A stretch of 64,000 nucleotides of DNA from Paracoccaceae bacterium (GTDB lineage: Bacteria; Pseudomonadota; Alphaproteobacteria; Rhodobacterales; Rhodobacteraceae), in contig JAIOYF010000011.1 in the NCBI GenBank assembly GCA_021741245.1, forward strand, positions 62,001-126,000, in the 5' to 3' direction. This document shows, piece after piece, positions 52,215 to 60,835 of this stretch; positions within the stretch are counted from its first letter, which is position 1, and every line of letters begins with the position of its first letter. A program made the position numbers and the translations under genes. The notes beneath the pieces were generated by a model. That model ran no database searches. It saw only the letters and a list, made by a program, of their open reading frames with translations, and was not told the origin of the DNA.

Positions 52215-53165
52215 GTGCCCTTGGGCGACCTGAAACAATGGTATAATTCCTTGGATCTTTTTCACTACCATCTGAAGTCCGGAAATTTCGGCGATGATTT
52301 GAACCTCTGGCTGTGGGATGAAATCCTGCCAGGCTGGCGCGAGGCTTTGCCAGGGCACTTGCTGGTTGGCGTGGGAACGCTGATCAACAATAAGTTGCCA
52401 AGAGGAGTGCCGAAGGTGGTGCTTGGCTCTGGCGTGGGCTACGGCGATCTGCCCGATGCAGAGCTTCGGGCTGAGTGTCGTTTTGTGGCGGTCCGTGGTC
52501 CCGGTTCAGCCGCGGCTCTTGGCCTGCCAACCGAGGCGGGGATTGTCGACCCGGCCGTGTTGATTGCCGACCTGCCAGCGTTTCAGAACATTCCAAAATC
52601 AACCCGCCCGGTCTTTGTGCCGCACCACGCCTCGGTGAGGCGGGCTGATTGGGAAAGCATCTGCCAGCGCGCCGGGATCGACTATGTCTCTCCAGAAGAG
52701 GATGCCGCTACGGTGATCCGCAAACTGGCCGCCGCACCCTTGGTGATTGCTGAATCGATGCATGCGGTAATCTTGGCCGATGCTTTTGGCACCCCGTGGA
52801 TCGGCGTGTCGATTTCATATCTTTTCCATAGTGCGAAATGGCGCGATTGGGCGGATAGCCTCGGGGTGCCGCTGAAAATCCGGCCGATGTATCCTTTAAT
52901 GGACAAACTGCGCAGCATGTTACCGGCCCGGGGAAGATCACCGTCTCAACCTGTTGCAGCAGATCGGCCAGCTGTGGCGATCAAAAGACAACAAGCATTG
53001 CCTTTGCGCTTGCAAATTCGTGATGCACTTGAGCGTCCAGAAAGCGTCTATCGCCTGAAGGCGCTGGCACGCGAAACGGGGCAGTTGTCAGATCGAGCCC
53101 GTCTGGAGGCTGCAAAGGCGCGTTATAGGGCGGTGATTTCCGAAACCTTCGGCACCACAATCTAA
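52215..53165 (+). CDS. Polysaccharide pyruvyl transferase family protein (ExoV-like)
   Basis: A 316-residue protein whose N-terminus LFHYHLKSGNFGDDLNLWLWDEIL matches ExoV-type ketal pyruvyltransferases, followed by GVGTLINN, VRGPGSAAALGL and ESMHAVILADAFGTPWIGV (conserved His region). It would transfer pyruvate from PEP to sugars of the polymer. GTG 52215 has no strong ribosome site. The C-terminal 80 residues are basic and helical. Followed after 9 bases by the flippase gene. Confidence 0.88.
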   Translation: MPLGDLKQWYNSLDLFHYHLKSGNFGDDLNLWLWDEILPGWREALPGHLLVGVGTLINNKLPRGVPKVVLGSGVGYGDLPDAELRAECRFVAVRGPGSAAALGLPTEAGIVDPAVLIADLPAFQNIPKSTRPVFVPHHASVRRADWESICQRAGIDYVSPEEDAATVIRKLAAAPLVIAESMHAVILADAFGTPWIGVSISYLFHSAKWRDWADSLGVPLKIRPMYPLMDKLRSMLPARGRSPSQPVAADRPAVAIKRQQALPLRLQIRDALERPESVYRLKALARETGQLSDRARLEAAKARYRAVISETFGTTI

Positions 53166-53174
53166 AGGAACAGC

Positions 53175-54626
53175 ATGGCCGGCAATGATCTTAAGCGCCG
53201 GGCAATTGGCGGGGCGGCCATGACAGTGGCGGGGCGGCTTACCCGCGCAGTGCAGGGCATTGCCGCCTTGGCCATTCTGTCACGATATTTGTCGCCCGCC
53301 GAATTCGGCCTCATGTCTTTGGTGCTTTTTATCGCCAGCATTGCCCAGATATTTACCGATTTCGGCACGCGGATCGCACTGGTGCAGCGCCAAAACGTGA
53401 CTCGGATCCAAGAGGACAGCGTCTTTTGGTGGAATATTGGCATGGGGCTGACGCTGACCAGCGGCATCATGTTGTTTTCCCCCCAAATTGCCCGCCTGAT
53501 GGGCGAAGAAACGATGCGCGTACCGCTGCTTTGGGTTGCACCGATCTTTTTGCTTGCGGCCCTGCAAGGCGTTTCGCTTTCGGTGCTGGAGCGCAAGATG
53601 GCCTTTGGAAAGATCACCTTGGCCGAGGTGGCGGCGGCACTGTCAGGGTCGGCAGCGGCGATTGTCATGGTTTTGCTCGGCTACCGCCTGGAGGCACTAA
53701 TCGCCCAGCAAGTCGTGGCGCCGCTGGTCAGTGCCCTCATCATCATAACTTCTGCCAAGTGGCGTCCGCGACTGCAGTTCAGTTATGAAGAGCTAAAGCC
53801 GCTTTTATCTTACGGCAGTTACGTCACCGCTGCGGGCGTGGTGCAAACTCTTTCAGCACAGTCTGACCGCCCCATCGTCGGCAACCGGTTGTCGGCGGCT
53901 GATCTGGGCTATTCGACGATCACCGAGCAGATCGTGTTCTCTCCTCTTCGCATCACCGTGCAGATGGTGCGCAAGGTGATGTTCCCGATCATGGCCAGCA
54001 TCCAGAATGATGATGTCCGTATGCGCCGGGGCTATATTGCAATGCAGCATGGGTTGATGGTTGTCATGGCCCCAATCGCCTTGGGCCTTTGGGTTCTTGC
54101 GACACCCGTCGTGGCAATCGTGCTTGGCACAGGTTGGGAGATGGTGGCCACGCTGATGGGCTACCTTACCGTGCGCACCTTGTTTTCAACATTCAACGAT
54201 TTGAATTATGTGATCTTCTCGGCAAAGGGGTGGGCAAGGTTTCAGTTCAAGTGGAGCTTGTTCTCTGCAGCGGTCGGGATTGCCGTTTTGCTGCTCGTTG
54301 TTGATTACGGCATTGAGGCAGTGGTGGCAGGCCGGTTGGCAGTCGCAATTTTTCTGACTCCGCTGAATAGCTATTTTGCGCTCAAGTTGATTTCGCAGCC
54401 CGCAATCGAGGTGGCGATGGTCCTGATCCGCCCCATCCTGTCAGCTCTGGCAATGGCGCTTGTGTTGGGTTGGCTTCAAGGGCAACTGACAGTTGGTCCG
54501 GTCTTACAGCTGCTGATCTGCATTCCGCTTGGGGCCATGGTCTATATTGCGGCCGAGCTGTTGCTAGATCGCGCGCGGGTGGTGCCTTTGTTGCACCAGA
54601 TCCGCTCGCGGGGGCGCAAGGGTTAG
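53175..54626 (+). CDS. Wzx-type polysaccharide flippase
   Basis: A 483-residue membrane protein with about twelve to fourteen helices and the opening AGRLTRAVQGIAALAILSRYLSPAEFGLMS typical of the oligosaccharide flippase superfamily; FSYEELKPLLSYGSYVTAAGVVQTLS starts the second half. It would carry lipid-linked repeat units across the inner membrane. AAAGGAAC precedes ATG 53175. Confidence 0.92.
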   Translation: MAGNDLKRRAIGGAAMTVAGRLTRAVQGIAALAILSRYLSPAEFGLMSLVLFIASIAQIFTDFGTRIALVQRQNVTRIQEDSVFWWNIGMGLTLTSGIMLFSPQIARLMGEETMRVPLLWVAPIFLLAALQGVSLSVLERKMAFGKITLAEVAAALSGSAAAIVMVLLGYRLEALIAQQVVAPLVSALIIITSAKWRPRLQFSYEELKPLLSYGSYVTAAGVVQTLSAQSDRPIVGNRLSAADLGYSTITEQIVFSPLRITVQMVRKVMFPIMASIQNDDVRMRRGYIAMQHGLMVVMAPIALGLWVLATPVVAIVLGTGWEMVATLMGYLTVRTLFSTFNDLNYVIFSAKGWARFQFKWSLFSAAVGIAVLLLVVDYGIEAVVAGRLAVAIFLTPLNSYFALKLISQPAIEVAMVLIRPILSALAMALVLGWLQGQLTVGPVLQLLICIPLGAMVYIAAELLLDRARVVPLLHQIRSRGRKG

Positions 54627-54630
54627 GGCT

Positions 54631-55365
54631 GTGCTGAGCTTTCTTGCGCGTATCCTGTCAGCCCTTTTCGCCGGAATGGTTTTCGCTGTGTTCTGGGGTG
54701 GGCTGACCAAAGGTGTCGGTCATGCCACGCTCGGCCTCGCGAAAGAACCCCAAGAAAGTTTTGCACCGTTTCGCTGGGAAGTCGTTCCTGCCGATCGCCC
54801 GATACGTGTGCTGCTGTTGGGCACCAGCCTGACCCATCGTGGCGATTGGCCGATGGCTCTACAGGCTCAGTTATCGGCCTGCCGGGCTGGAGGAGTAGTA
54901 GTCGAACGTCTTGCAATGCCCGGGGCAAATAGCGTGTGGGGCGCGAAGGCGCTGAAGGAGCGTCTGGCAAATGGGCCACTGCCTGATGCATTGGTTCTAG
55001 AGTTTTCGATCAATGACGCCTCGCTCTGGCATGGCGTAACCCTTGCCCAAAGCGATGCTCAGCACCGCGCTATTTTGCAATCAGCCCAGCGCGCCACCAT
55101 CCCAGTTTGGCTTGCGACGATGAGCCCTGCGTTTGGCCAGAACGCGTGGGAGCGTCCGGGTCAGGTTGCATATCGTGCACTGTACCATGATCTGGCCAAG
55201 GAACAGGGCGTCGGCCTAATTTCCCTTGCAGTGGCGTGGCAATCACTACCAGCCATTGAGCGTGCCGCGGCATTGCCAGATGGACTGCATCCGACCGATG
55301 CTTCGATGGTTGACCTGGCGGTTCCTGCCTTTGCAAAGGCGCTTGCTGCCATCTTTTGCCCCTGA
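54631..55365 (+). CDS. SGNH/GDSL-family hydrolase
   Basis: A 244-residue protein with an N-terminal membrane anchor or signal (LARILSALFAGMVFAVFWGGL). SGNH blocks: block I LLLGTSLTHRGDWP (Ser of GTSL), a Gly-Asn-like ANSVW region, block III FSINDAS, and the catalytic DGLHPTD near the end. Family members remove or add acyl groups on carbohydrates. GTG 54631 is four bases after the flippase stop. With the acyltransferases it points to an acylated polymer. Confidence 0.85.
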   Translation: MLSFLARILSALFAGMVFAVFWGGLTKGVGHATLGLAKEPQESFAPFRWEVVPADRPIRVLLLGTSLTHRGDWPMALQAQLSACRAGGVVVERLAMPGANSVWGAKALKERLANGPLPDALVLEFSINDASLWHGVTLAQSDAQHRAILQSAQRATIPVWLATMSPAFGQNAWERPGQVAYRALYHDLAKEQGVGLISLAVAWQSLPAIERAAALPDGLHPTDASMVDLAVPAFAKALAAIFCP

Positions 55366-55591
55366 TCTTCGGGATTGCGACAACGGGCAGGTCACTGGCA
55401 CCACGTCTTGGACATTGGAATACGTCAATAAGCTTGCACTGCAAACACGGACCGTCAGCCAATGGAACTGATGCATAGTCTTTTGGTCTGGCCGGATGGC
55501 TGGGCAGGATTGGTTCCCCTGTGTCTTGAACGTGACCCTTTTGGCCAAGCAATAGGGATACCAGCCGGTTCGATCTAGCCAATCTTCAACG

Positions 55592-55622
55592 AAAAAGGCA
55601 GCCCTGCGAAGGGCTGCCTTTT
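55592..55622. terminator. Bidirectional rho-independent terminator
   Basis: AAGGCAGCCCT (55595-55605) and AGGGCTGCCTT (55610-55620) form an 11-bp stem with a 4-base loop, flanked by T-runs on both strands. It lies between the SGNH gene and the convergent CTERM protein gene. Confidence 0.92.
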
Positions 55623-55642
55623 GTAAGCCAATCTAAGAATAA

Positions 55643-56209
55643 TCAGGCTTTCTTGTTGCGACGACGCATAGCGCCGAGGCCGAACAGTGCGGCGCCCATC
55701 AGCAAACCAGAGGCCGGAACCGGCACTTCGGTGAAGCTGATCGAGTCGAGGTCAAAGCCATCACGTGCTACGCCCGACGTGCTGAAATCAACAAGCTTCA
55801 CATACCGGAACGGGTCCGAGGCGAAAGTTAGAGCGACACCACCGGGCAAACCTGCAGTCTGGTTGGAAATCGTTGCAACTGCCGGATCGCTGAACACCAA
55901 GCTGTTGCTGACGAAGATACTCATCCGCTCAAAGTAACCCGCCAGTTTGAACGTGACTTCAGAAACAAGGCCGGGGGTGGCGACCCTTACGCCTGCACCA
56001 AAGTCCAGAACCAGATTACCGCCAATGCCGAGCGAATAGAAAATGCCGTCTGCCGGGCCTTTAACGGCCTCTGGATCTGAACGGTCCAAAGACGCCACTG
56101 TGCCGTTCTGATCAAAAGAAACAATGCTGTCCGCGTAAACTGTAGCAGCGTTCGCTTGTCCCACGAACCCCGCCGTTGCGAGCGCCACACCTAAAAGAAC
56201 CTTCTTCAT
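55643..56209 (-). CDS. Secreted protein with VPLPA-like (VPVPA) CTERM sorting signal
   Basis: A 188-residue protein. A signal peptide (MKKVLLGVALATAGFVGQANA) precedes a beta-rich domain of about 140 residues with no family I recognise. The C-terminus has VPVPAS, the hydrophobic helix GLLMGAALFGLGA and MRRRNKKA, the three-part layout of exosortase substrates. The third residue is Val instead of Leu in VPLPA. AAGGAAG precedes ATG 56209, and a strong terminator follows the gene. It is probably handled by XrtD at 38.2 kb. Confidence 0.8.
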   Translation of the reverse strand: MKKVLLGVALATAGFVGQANAATVYADSIVSFDQNGTVASLDRSDPEAVKGPADGIFYSLGIGGNLVLDFGAGVRVATPGLVSEVTFKLAGYFERMSIFVSNSLVFSDPAVATISNQTAGLPGGVALTFASDPFRYVKLVDFSTSGVARDGFDLDSISFTEVPVPASGLLMGAALFGLGAMRRRNKKA

Positions 56210-56797
56210 AACTGTCTTCCTTTTACTAGGTTCATAAAATTCTGAATTGCGTCCTAAAGTTTGTCAGGGCCGCACACCATCCATAAGGATAGGACACATC
56301 CGTATTCATATATGATTCCTTAACGTCGCGCAAGCTTCTGCAGGTGCGAAGAAGGCAAAATTGGGGCAGAGCTGCGGCGCCTCCGCGCCACACGTCACAC
56401 GCAACTTGAAATATCCTTAGGGTTGATTTGCATCGCAATTTTCGACGTATTCTTTTGTCATTGTCCCAAGAAGGCACCATCGGCTCCTGATCTGTGCCTA
56501 CATTTTGCTCACTTCGTAGCATCCAGAAACGCCGGTCGGAACGAACCGATCCATCGGAAGAGCGCAAGGGTTCGGCACAAGACAAGCGGAGCATGAGAAC
56601 GTGCGCAGGGTCCACCAGATTGATTCGGGTCACCGTGCTGACCCAATCTGTTTCGCAATGGCGGGGTTTTTCTGATTGGCCACAAGCTGCGTTTGCGTGT
56701 AGCCTCACGCTTGGGGGACGGCTTTGAGAACGGTTTTCCTTTTGGGCGATTGAGCCGCTTTTGATTGCTGTCCGCATGGATTTACAGGAACTAATTT
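56210..56797. other. Gene-free interval upstream of two divergent genes
   Basis: 588 bases between the CTERM protein (minus) and the polymerase candidate (plus). A frame on the minus strand spans most of it, but its translation is rich in Arg, Ser and Cys without structure. The segment near 56225-56270 could hold a promoter for the CTERM gene (CTGACA and an AT-rich -10 region), but this is weak. A long leader for the polymerase gene is possible. Confidence 0.4.
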
Positions 56798-58177
56798 TTG
56801 TCTGACACAGCCCTCTCTTCACGACCTACCGACCGCGTGGGCCCAAGTGAAAACCGCGGGAAAGTGCCCGTTCCGATCCTGCTGTTTCTGATCCTCGCCA
56901 TCCTCGTGCCGATTGAATTCAGCTTTTACGTCGGCCCCTTGTTCATGACTGCGTCCCGCGCCTATCTTCTGGTGTTGACCTTCATGCTGCTGCCGCATCT
57001 GGGACAACTGAAGCTGCGGCTGTTTGACTGGTTCTTCATTGGCCATGTGGCATGGGCAGTCGTTGCCTTCGTCGTGATCTATGGGCCGGGCGGGTCAATC
57101 GAGATGTCCGGATCTTATGTCCTTGAGTTTCTGGTGGTCTACCTCGCGGCGCGGGTCTATCTGCAAACGATCGAACAGATGCGTGCGACCATTGGAGTGA
57201 TCTTTGTCATGGTCTTCGTGTCCGGAATATTTGCTTTCCCGGAGGCGTTTACAGGCATCCGCTTTGTGCATGAGATTGCATCCGGGATTACTGGCATCAA
57301 CTATAAGTTTGACCCCGAAATGCGAATGGGGATCACAAGGGCCGCCTCGTTCTTTGAACATCCCATTCTGTACGGCGTGTTCTGTGCGTCAAGCTTCAGT
57401 CTGATCTGGTTCATAAGCACACCTTCGCAACGCATGTACCGCATGCCGATCATCATGTTCGCCACGTGGCTTTCCGCCTCATCCGCGCCTTTGCTGACGT
57501 TGCTTGTACAGATTGGTCTCCTGCTCATCGAGCCGTATACACGCAAATACAAACGCCGGGACAAGGTGCTGGGTTGGCTTGTCGCTGGGTTTGCCGCCTT
57601 TATGCAGATTTTCACCGGGCGAGGTGTGGTCGGGCTGGTGATGATGATTACGATTAATCCCGGCACTGCCTATACACGACGGGCACAGTGGAATTTCGCA
57701 ATAGATGACGTGATGCGGAACCCTTGGTTCGGATTCCGGCCCGAGTTGTACACCCGCCCATTCTGGCTGGCCCCCAGCATCGACAACTGGTGGCTTCTGA
57801 TCATGATGCGTACCGGCATTCCGTCGCTTATCCTTATGGCGCTTTGCGCCTTGTTCATGTGGATCGCTATCGCTCGGCGCGAAGGGCCGCCGCTGTTTAA
57901 CAGTTTGCGCACCGGCTGGGGTATGGCGATGATTGCCATTATTCTGGGGGCGGCGACTGTGACCTTCTTTGGAAAACTTCAGCCGCTCTTTGCCTTCTAC
58001 ATGGGTATGGGGGCTGCGCTTGCCACTTGCACCCTGCCGGTCGCAGGGGCGGAGCCTGTGGCGCAGACTGATCAGCGCGGGCCGGTCTACACCCGCTTTC
58101 CAAAGATGAACCGCGATGCTGCACGACCAACGGACCGTACAGTTGCAACTAGGTCGTCCTCCAACCGGATCAGGTAA
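56798..58177 (+). CDS. Polysaccharide polymerase/O-antigen-ligase-like membrane protein
   Basis: A 459-residue protein with about eleven hydrophobic helices and a central periplasmic loop (about 270-330) with GRGVVGLV, TAYTRRAQWNFAIDDVMRNPWFGF; this arrangement matches Wzy/WaaL-type proteins such as ExoQ. The last 60 residues are basic and cytoplasmic. A TTG start (56798) is supported by ACAGGAA seven bases upstream and fits the N-terminal composition. It is the only polymerase candidate in the locus. Confidence 0.78.
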   Translation: MSDTALSSRPTDRVGPSENRGKVPVPILLFLILAILVPIEFSFYVGPLFMTASRAYLLVLTFMLLPHLGQLKLRLFDWFFIGHVAWAVVAFVVIYGPGGSIEMSGSYVLEFLVVYLAARVYLQTIEQMRATIGVIFVMVFVSGIFAFPEAFTGIRFVHEIASGITGINYKFDPEMRMGITRAASFFEHPILYGVFCASSFSLIWFISTPSQRMYRMPIIMFATWLSASSAPLLTLLVQIGLLLIEPYTRKYKRRDKVLGWLVAGFAAFMQIFTGRGVVGLVMMITINPGTAYTRRAQWNFAIDDVMRNPWFGFRPELYTRPFWLAPSIDNWWLLIMMRTGIPSLILMALCALFMWIAIARREGPPLFNSLRTGWGMAMIAIILGAATVTFFGKLQPLFAFYMGMGAALATCTLPVAGAEPVAQTDQRGPVYTRFPKMNRDAARPTDRTVATRSSSNRIR

Positions 58178-58183
58178 GGCAAC

Positions 58184-59350
58184 ATGACCAGTGCAATATC
58201 CGCTACAAAGCCCTCACAGCACTTGCATCATCTGGATGCGCTGCGAAGTTTCGCCATTCTCTATGGGCTTTTGGTTCATACAGCGACGATAGGGGTAAGC
58301 TTTCCGCTGACCCTGATCTCGGAAATTTCGGGCTATTTCCGTATGGGCACGTTCTTTTGTGTGTCAGGTTTTTTTGCTGCCATGGTGCTGCGCCGTTATG
58401 GCCCGGTTCTGTTCCTGAAAAAGCGTGCATTGGCATTGCTGGTACCGCTGATCTGCGGTCTGGTCTTTCTGAACCCGGTAACCAACTGGCTGATCTGGCA
58501 ATGGCACAACCCGCCAATGCCCTTTACCGAATTTGTGAGATTGGCGTTCGAGGGCACCCTGCCGCCCCACAAGGGGCCGATCGTATGGCACCTGCATCTG
58601 TGGTTCCTGGTTTCCTTGGCAGTCTATGTGGCAAGCGCACCCGTGGCCGCAGTATTGGCACCGCGGGCGCCTGCCTTTGTGCGCCACATCCCAGACAAGC
58701 TTGCAGCCCTTCCGCGCTGGCTTTGTGTGCTCATGGCGGCGGCGCTTATTTCATTCACGGCGCTTTGCCTTCGCGTCGGCTTTGAGATAGCCATTGATCC
58801 CTTTATGCGCGGATGGGCTAGCAGTGACACTGTATGGATGGTTCGTAACACATTGTATTACTGGCCAATGTTCCTGACCGGGATGCTGATCTTTCATCAT
58901 CGTGTGTTTGCAGACCAGTTCCAAAGCATCAGTCTGCCAGCACTGGCGCTGGGAATTCTAGCCGTTCTTCTGCTACGTCGTTTCGTACCCGAGGGTGGCG
59001 ATCTATGGGAGGTTCTTAATATCGTCTCACGCGCCTTTCTGACAACGGCCGCCATAGCCGCACTGATGGCAATCTTTTCGCGCTGGTTCCAAAGACCAGG
59101 ACTGCTCTCAAGGGCAGCCGAGGCCGTGTATTCCATTTATATTCTGCATTTTCTGGTGATCTACCTTATCGCCCACGCGTTGCGTCCCCTTGGTCTTGGA
59201 CCGGAAAGCCTGTTCTTTGCGGTTGCCGGACTAACCTTTGTCGCAGTTTTTGCGCTGCACAGGTTCATCGTCCACCCTGTTCCGCTGCTGAGCCTGATGT
59301 TCAACGGCAAACCCTTTCCGGATCGCAAGAACGCCTTGCAAAAGCTATGA
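58184..59350 (+). CDS. Acyltransferase family 3 membrane protein (OpgC-like)
   Basis: A 388-residue membrane acyltransferase with about ten helices. The N-terminal HHLDALRSFAILYGLLVHTA carries the conserved Arg and His, and GPIVWHLHLWFLVSLAVYV is a typical later segment. It starts six bases after the polymerase stop, so the two are probably coupled. Likely succinylates or acetylates the polymer; OpgC-type proteins succinylate glucans. Confidence 0.88.
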   Translation: MTSAISATKPSQHLHHLDALRSFAILYGLLVHTATIGVSFPLTLISEISGYFRMGTFFCVSGFFAAMVLRRYGPVLFLKKRALALLVPLICGLVFLNPVTNWLIWQWHNPPMPFTEFVRLAFEGTLPPHKGPIVWHLHLWFLVSLAVYVASAPVAAVLAPRAPAFVRHIPDKLAALPRWLCVLMAAALISFTALCLRVGFEIAIDPFMRGWASSDTVWMVRNTLYYWPMFLTGMLIFHHRVFADQFQSISLPALALGILAVLLLRRFVPEGGDLWEVLNIVSRAFLTTAAIAALMAIFSRWFQRPGLLSRAAEAVYSIYILHFLVIYLIAHALRPLGLGPESLFFAVAGLTFVAVFALHRFIVHPVPLLSLMFNGKPFPDRKNALQKL

Positions 59351-59477
59351 TCCCAAGGGGTCGGTCACAACTGCCGCTAAGATCTGAGTTCACGCGCTAG
59401 TTGGCAAGATTGGTCATAAACTCTGGCATGGAAAACAGGCTCAGTGGCCGTTTCAACCAATAGCAAGATCATCAACC

Positions 59478-59507
59478 GGGACGTTTCGGTTGCACCCTAA
59501 ACGTCCC
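59478..59507. terminator. Hairpin between the acyltransferase and HlyD genes
   Basis: GGGACGTTT (59478-59486) pairs with AAACGTCCC (59499-59507) in a 9-bp stem with a 12-base loop, in the gap between convergent genes. No clear T-run; shared terminator candidate. Confidence 0.5.
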
Positions 59508-59515
59508 AGCCGACG

Positions 59516-60832
59516 CTATTCCTCGCGGAAGGCGATGGACAACTGGCGGGACAGTGGTGCCAGAAGATAGCTCAGCACCGACCGATCCCCGGTTTGCAAA
59601 AAGGCCTGAACCGGCATGCCCGGCATGACCTCGACATTACCAAGACGCGCGAGTTCTGTCGGCGTGACTGTGACGGTCAGGCGGTAGAAACTTTGTCCGG
59701 TTTGCGGATCAACAATGGCTGCTGGCGAAACCTTGGTGACCTCGGCTGTCAGCCGGGGCGTGGTGCGCTGATCCAGACTCGGAAAGACCAATTCGGTCCG
59801 CTGGCCGATATGCACCCGTTCCAGATCTTGCGCCAAGAGATGCGTTTCGAACTCAACCCCGCCGGATTGCGGCACGATCTGCAAGATCACTTCTCCCGGT
59901 CCGACGACGCCACCTTCGGTGGTGATCTGCAATTCGTGCACCATTCCATCTGATGGCGCGCGGATGTTCACCCGGTTCAACTGTTCCGAAAGGGTGACGA
60001 TTTCCAGCACCAGTTCCTCGATTGAGGTGACGGTGGCCCGCAGTTCCGTTGCGACCTGTTCTTGAAAGGCGCGCTCGGCCTGAATCGTCTCAATCTGGGC
60101 GTCGCGGGTGGCATTCGTCAGCCGGGCCTCTTCTGCGCGGTTGCCCGCAATCTGAGCCTCCAGCCCGGCGCGACGGCTTTGCAGATCCAGCAATTCGCTT
60201 TTGCGCACCATCTTTTTGGCGAAAAGGGCTTCGACATTGGCCAGTTCACGTTCAAGCAAACCAAGTTGCTCTTCGCCAGCCGTTGTCTGCGCGACTATTC
60301 CAACGATCTGGTTCGCAATCTGGGCCTCACGTTCGACAAGCTGGTCCTGACGGCCACGGCGCAATTCGGCGCGGGCGTTGAAGATCTGGAGTTGGCCCAA
60401 TTCGGCCTCGGTTGTGTCAGGCGCGGCAAACGGCAGTTTAGGCTTGTCAAACACGGGAGTCTGCAGATTTTGCTGTTCTGCTGCCAGTCGCGCGCGCAGG
60501 GCAAGGGCTTCTGCCAGACGGCTGGTTGCTACATCCAGCTTGACCTTGATCAGCGTCGGATCCAGCCGCAAAAGAACCTGTCCGGCAACGACCGTATCAC
60601 CATTGGCAATCTCGATCTTTTCGACAACGCCGCCATCCAGGCTTTGCACAACGCGCGGACGGCCCGGCACCGTGACCTGCCCCGGGGCAATGACCGCCCC
60701 GCTGATCAAGGTGAACTGCGCCCATGCGAACATCGCCGCCATCATGGTCACGCTGCAGATCAGACCAATGCGGCCGACCCATGTGATATCTTCCATAGGG
60801 GCAGAGCCCGAAGTGAGCGAAAGATGTGCCAT
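59516..60832 (-). CDS. HlyD-family type I secretion membrane fusion protein
   Basis: A 438-residue periplasmic adaptor. One membrane helix (about 17-40) is followed by a lipoyl-like barrel half (VEKIEIANGDTVVAGQVLLRLD), long coiled-coil helices (about 90-280), the second barrel half (NIRAPSDGMVHELQITTEGGVV) and the C-terminal GMPVQAFLQTGDRSVLSYLLAP typical of PrtE/HlyD adaptors. It links the ABC exporter (encoded 3 bases upstream) to a TolC-type channel. Confidence 0.92.
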   Translation of the reverse strand: MAHLSLTSGSAPMEDITWVGRIGLICSVTMMAAMFAWAQFTLISGAVIAPGQVTVPGRPRVVQSLDGGVVEKIEIANGDTVVAGQVLLRLDPTLIKVKLDVATSRLAEALALRARLAAEQQNLQTPVFDKPKLPFAAPDTTEAELGQLQIFNARAELRRGRQDQLVEREAQIANQIVGIVAQTTAGEEQLGLLERELANVEALFAKKMVRKSELLDLQSRRAGLEAQIAGNRAEEARLTNATRDAQIETIQAERAFQEQVATELRATVTSIEELVLEIVTLSEQLNRVNIRAPSDGMVHELQITTEGGVVGPGEVILQIVPQSGGVEFETHLLAQDLERVHIGQRTELVFPSLDQRTTPRLTAEVTKVSPAAIVDPQTGQSFYRLTVTVTPTELARLGNVEVMPGMPVQAFLQTGDRSVLSYLLAPLSRQLSIAFREE

Positions 60833-60835
60833 GGC

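Noticed and set aside
56232..56822. 196-codon open frame on the minus strand in a gene-free gap
   Set aside because: No ribosome site, no recognisable domain, uneven Arg/Ser/Cys-rich composition, and its 5' end runs into the polymerase gene start.
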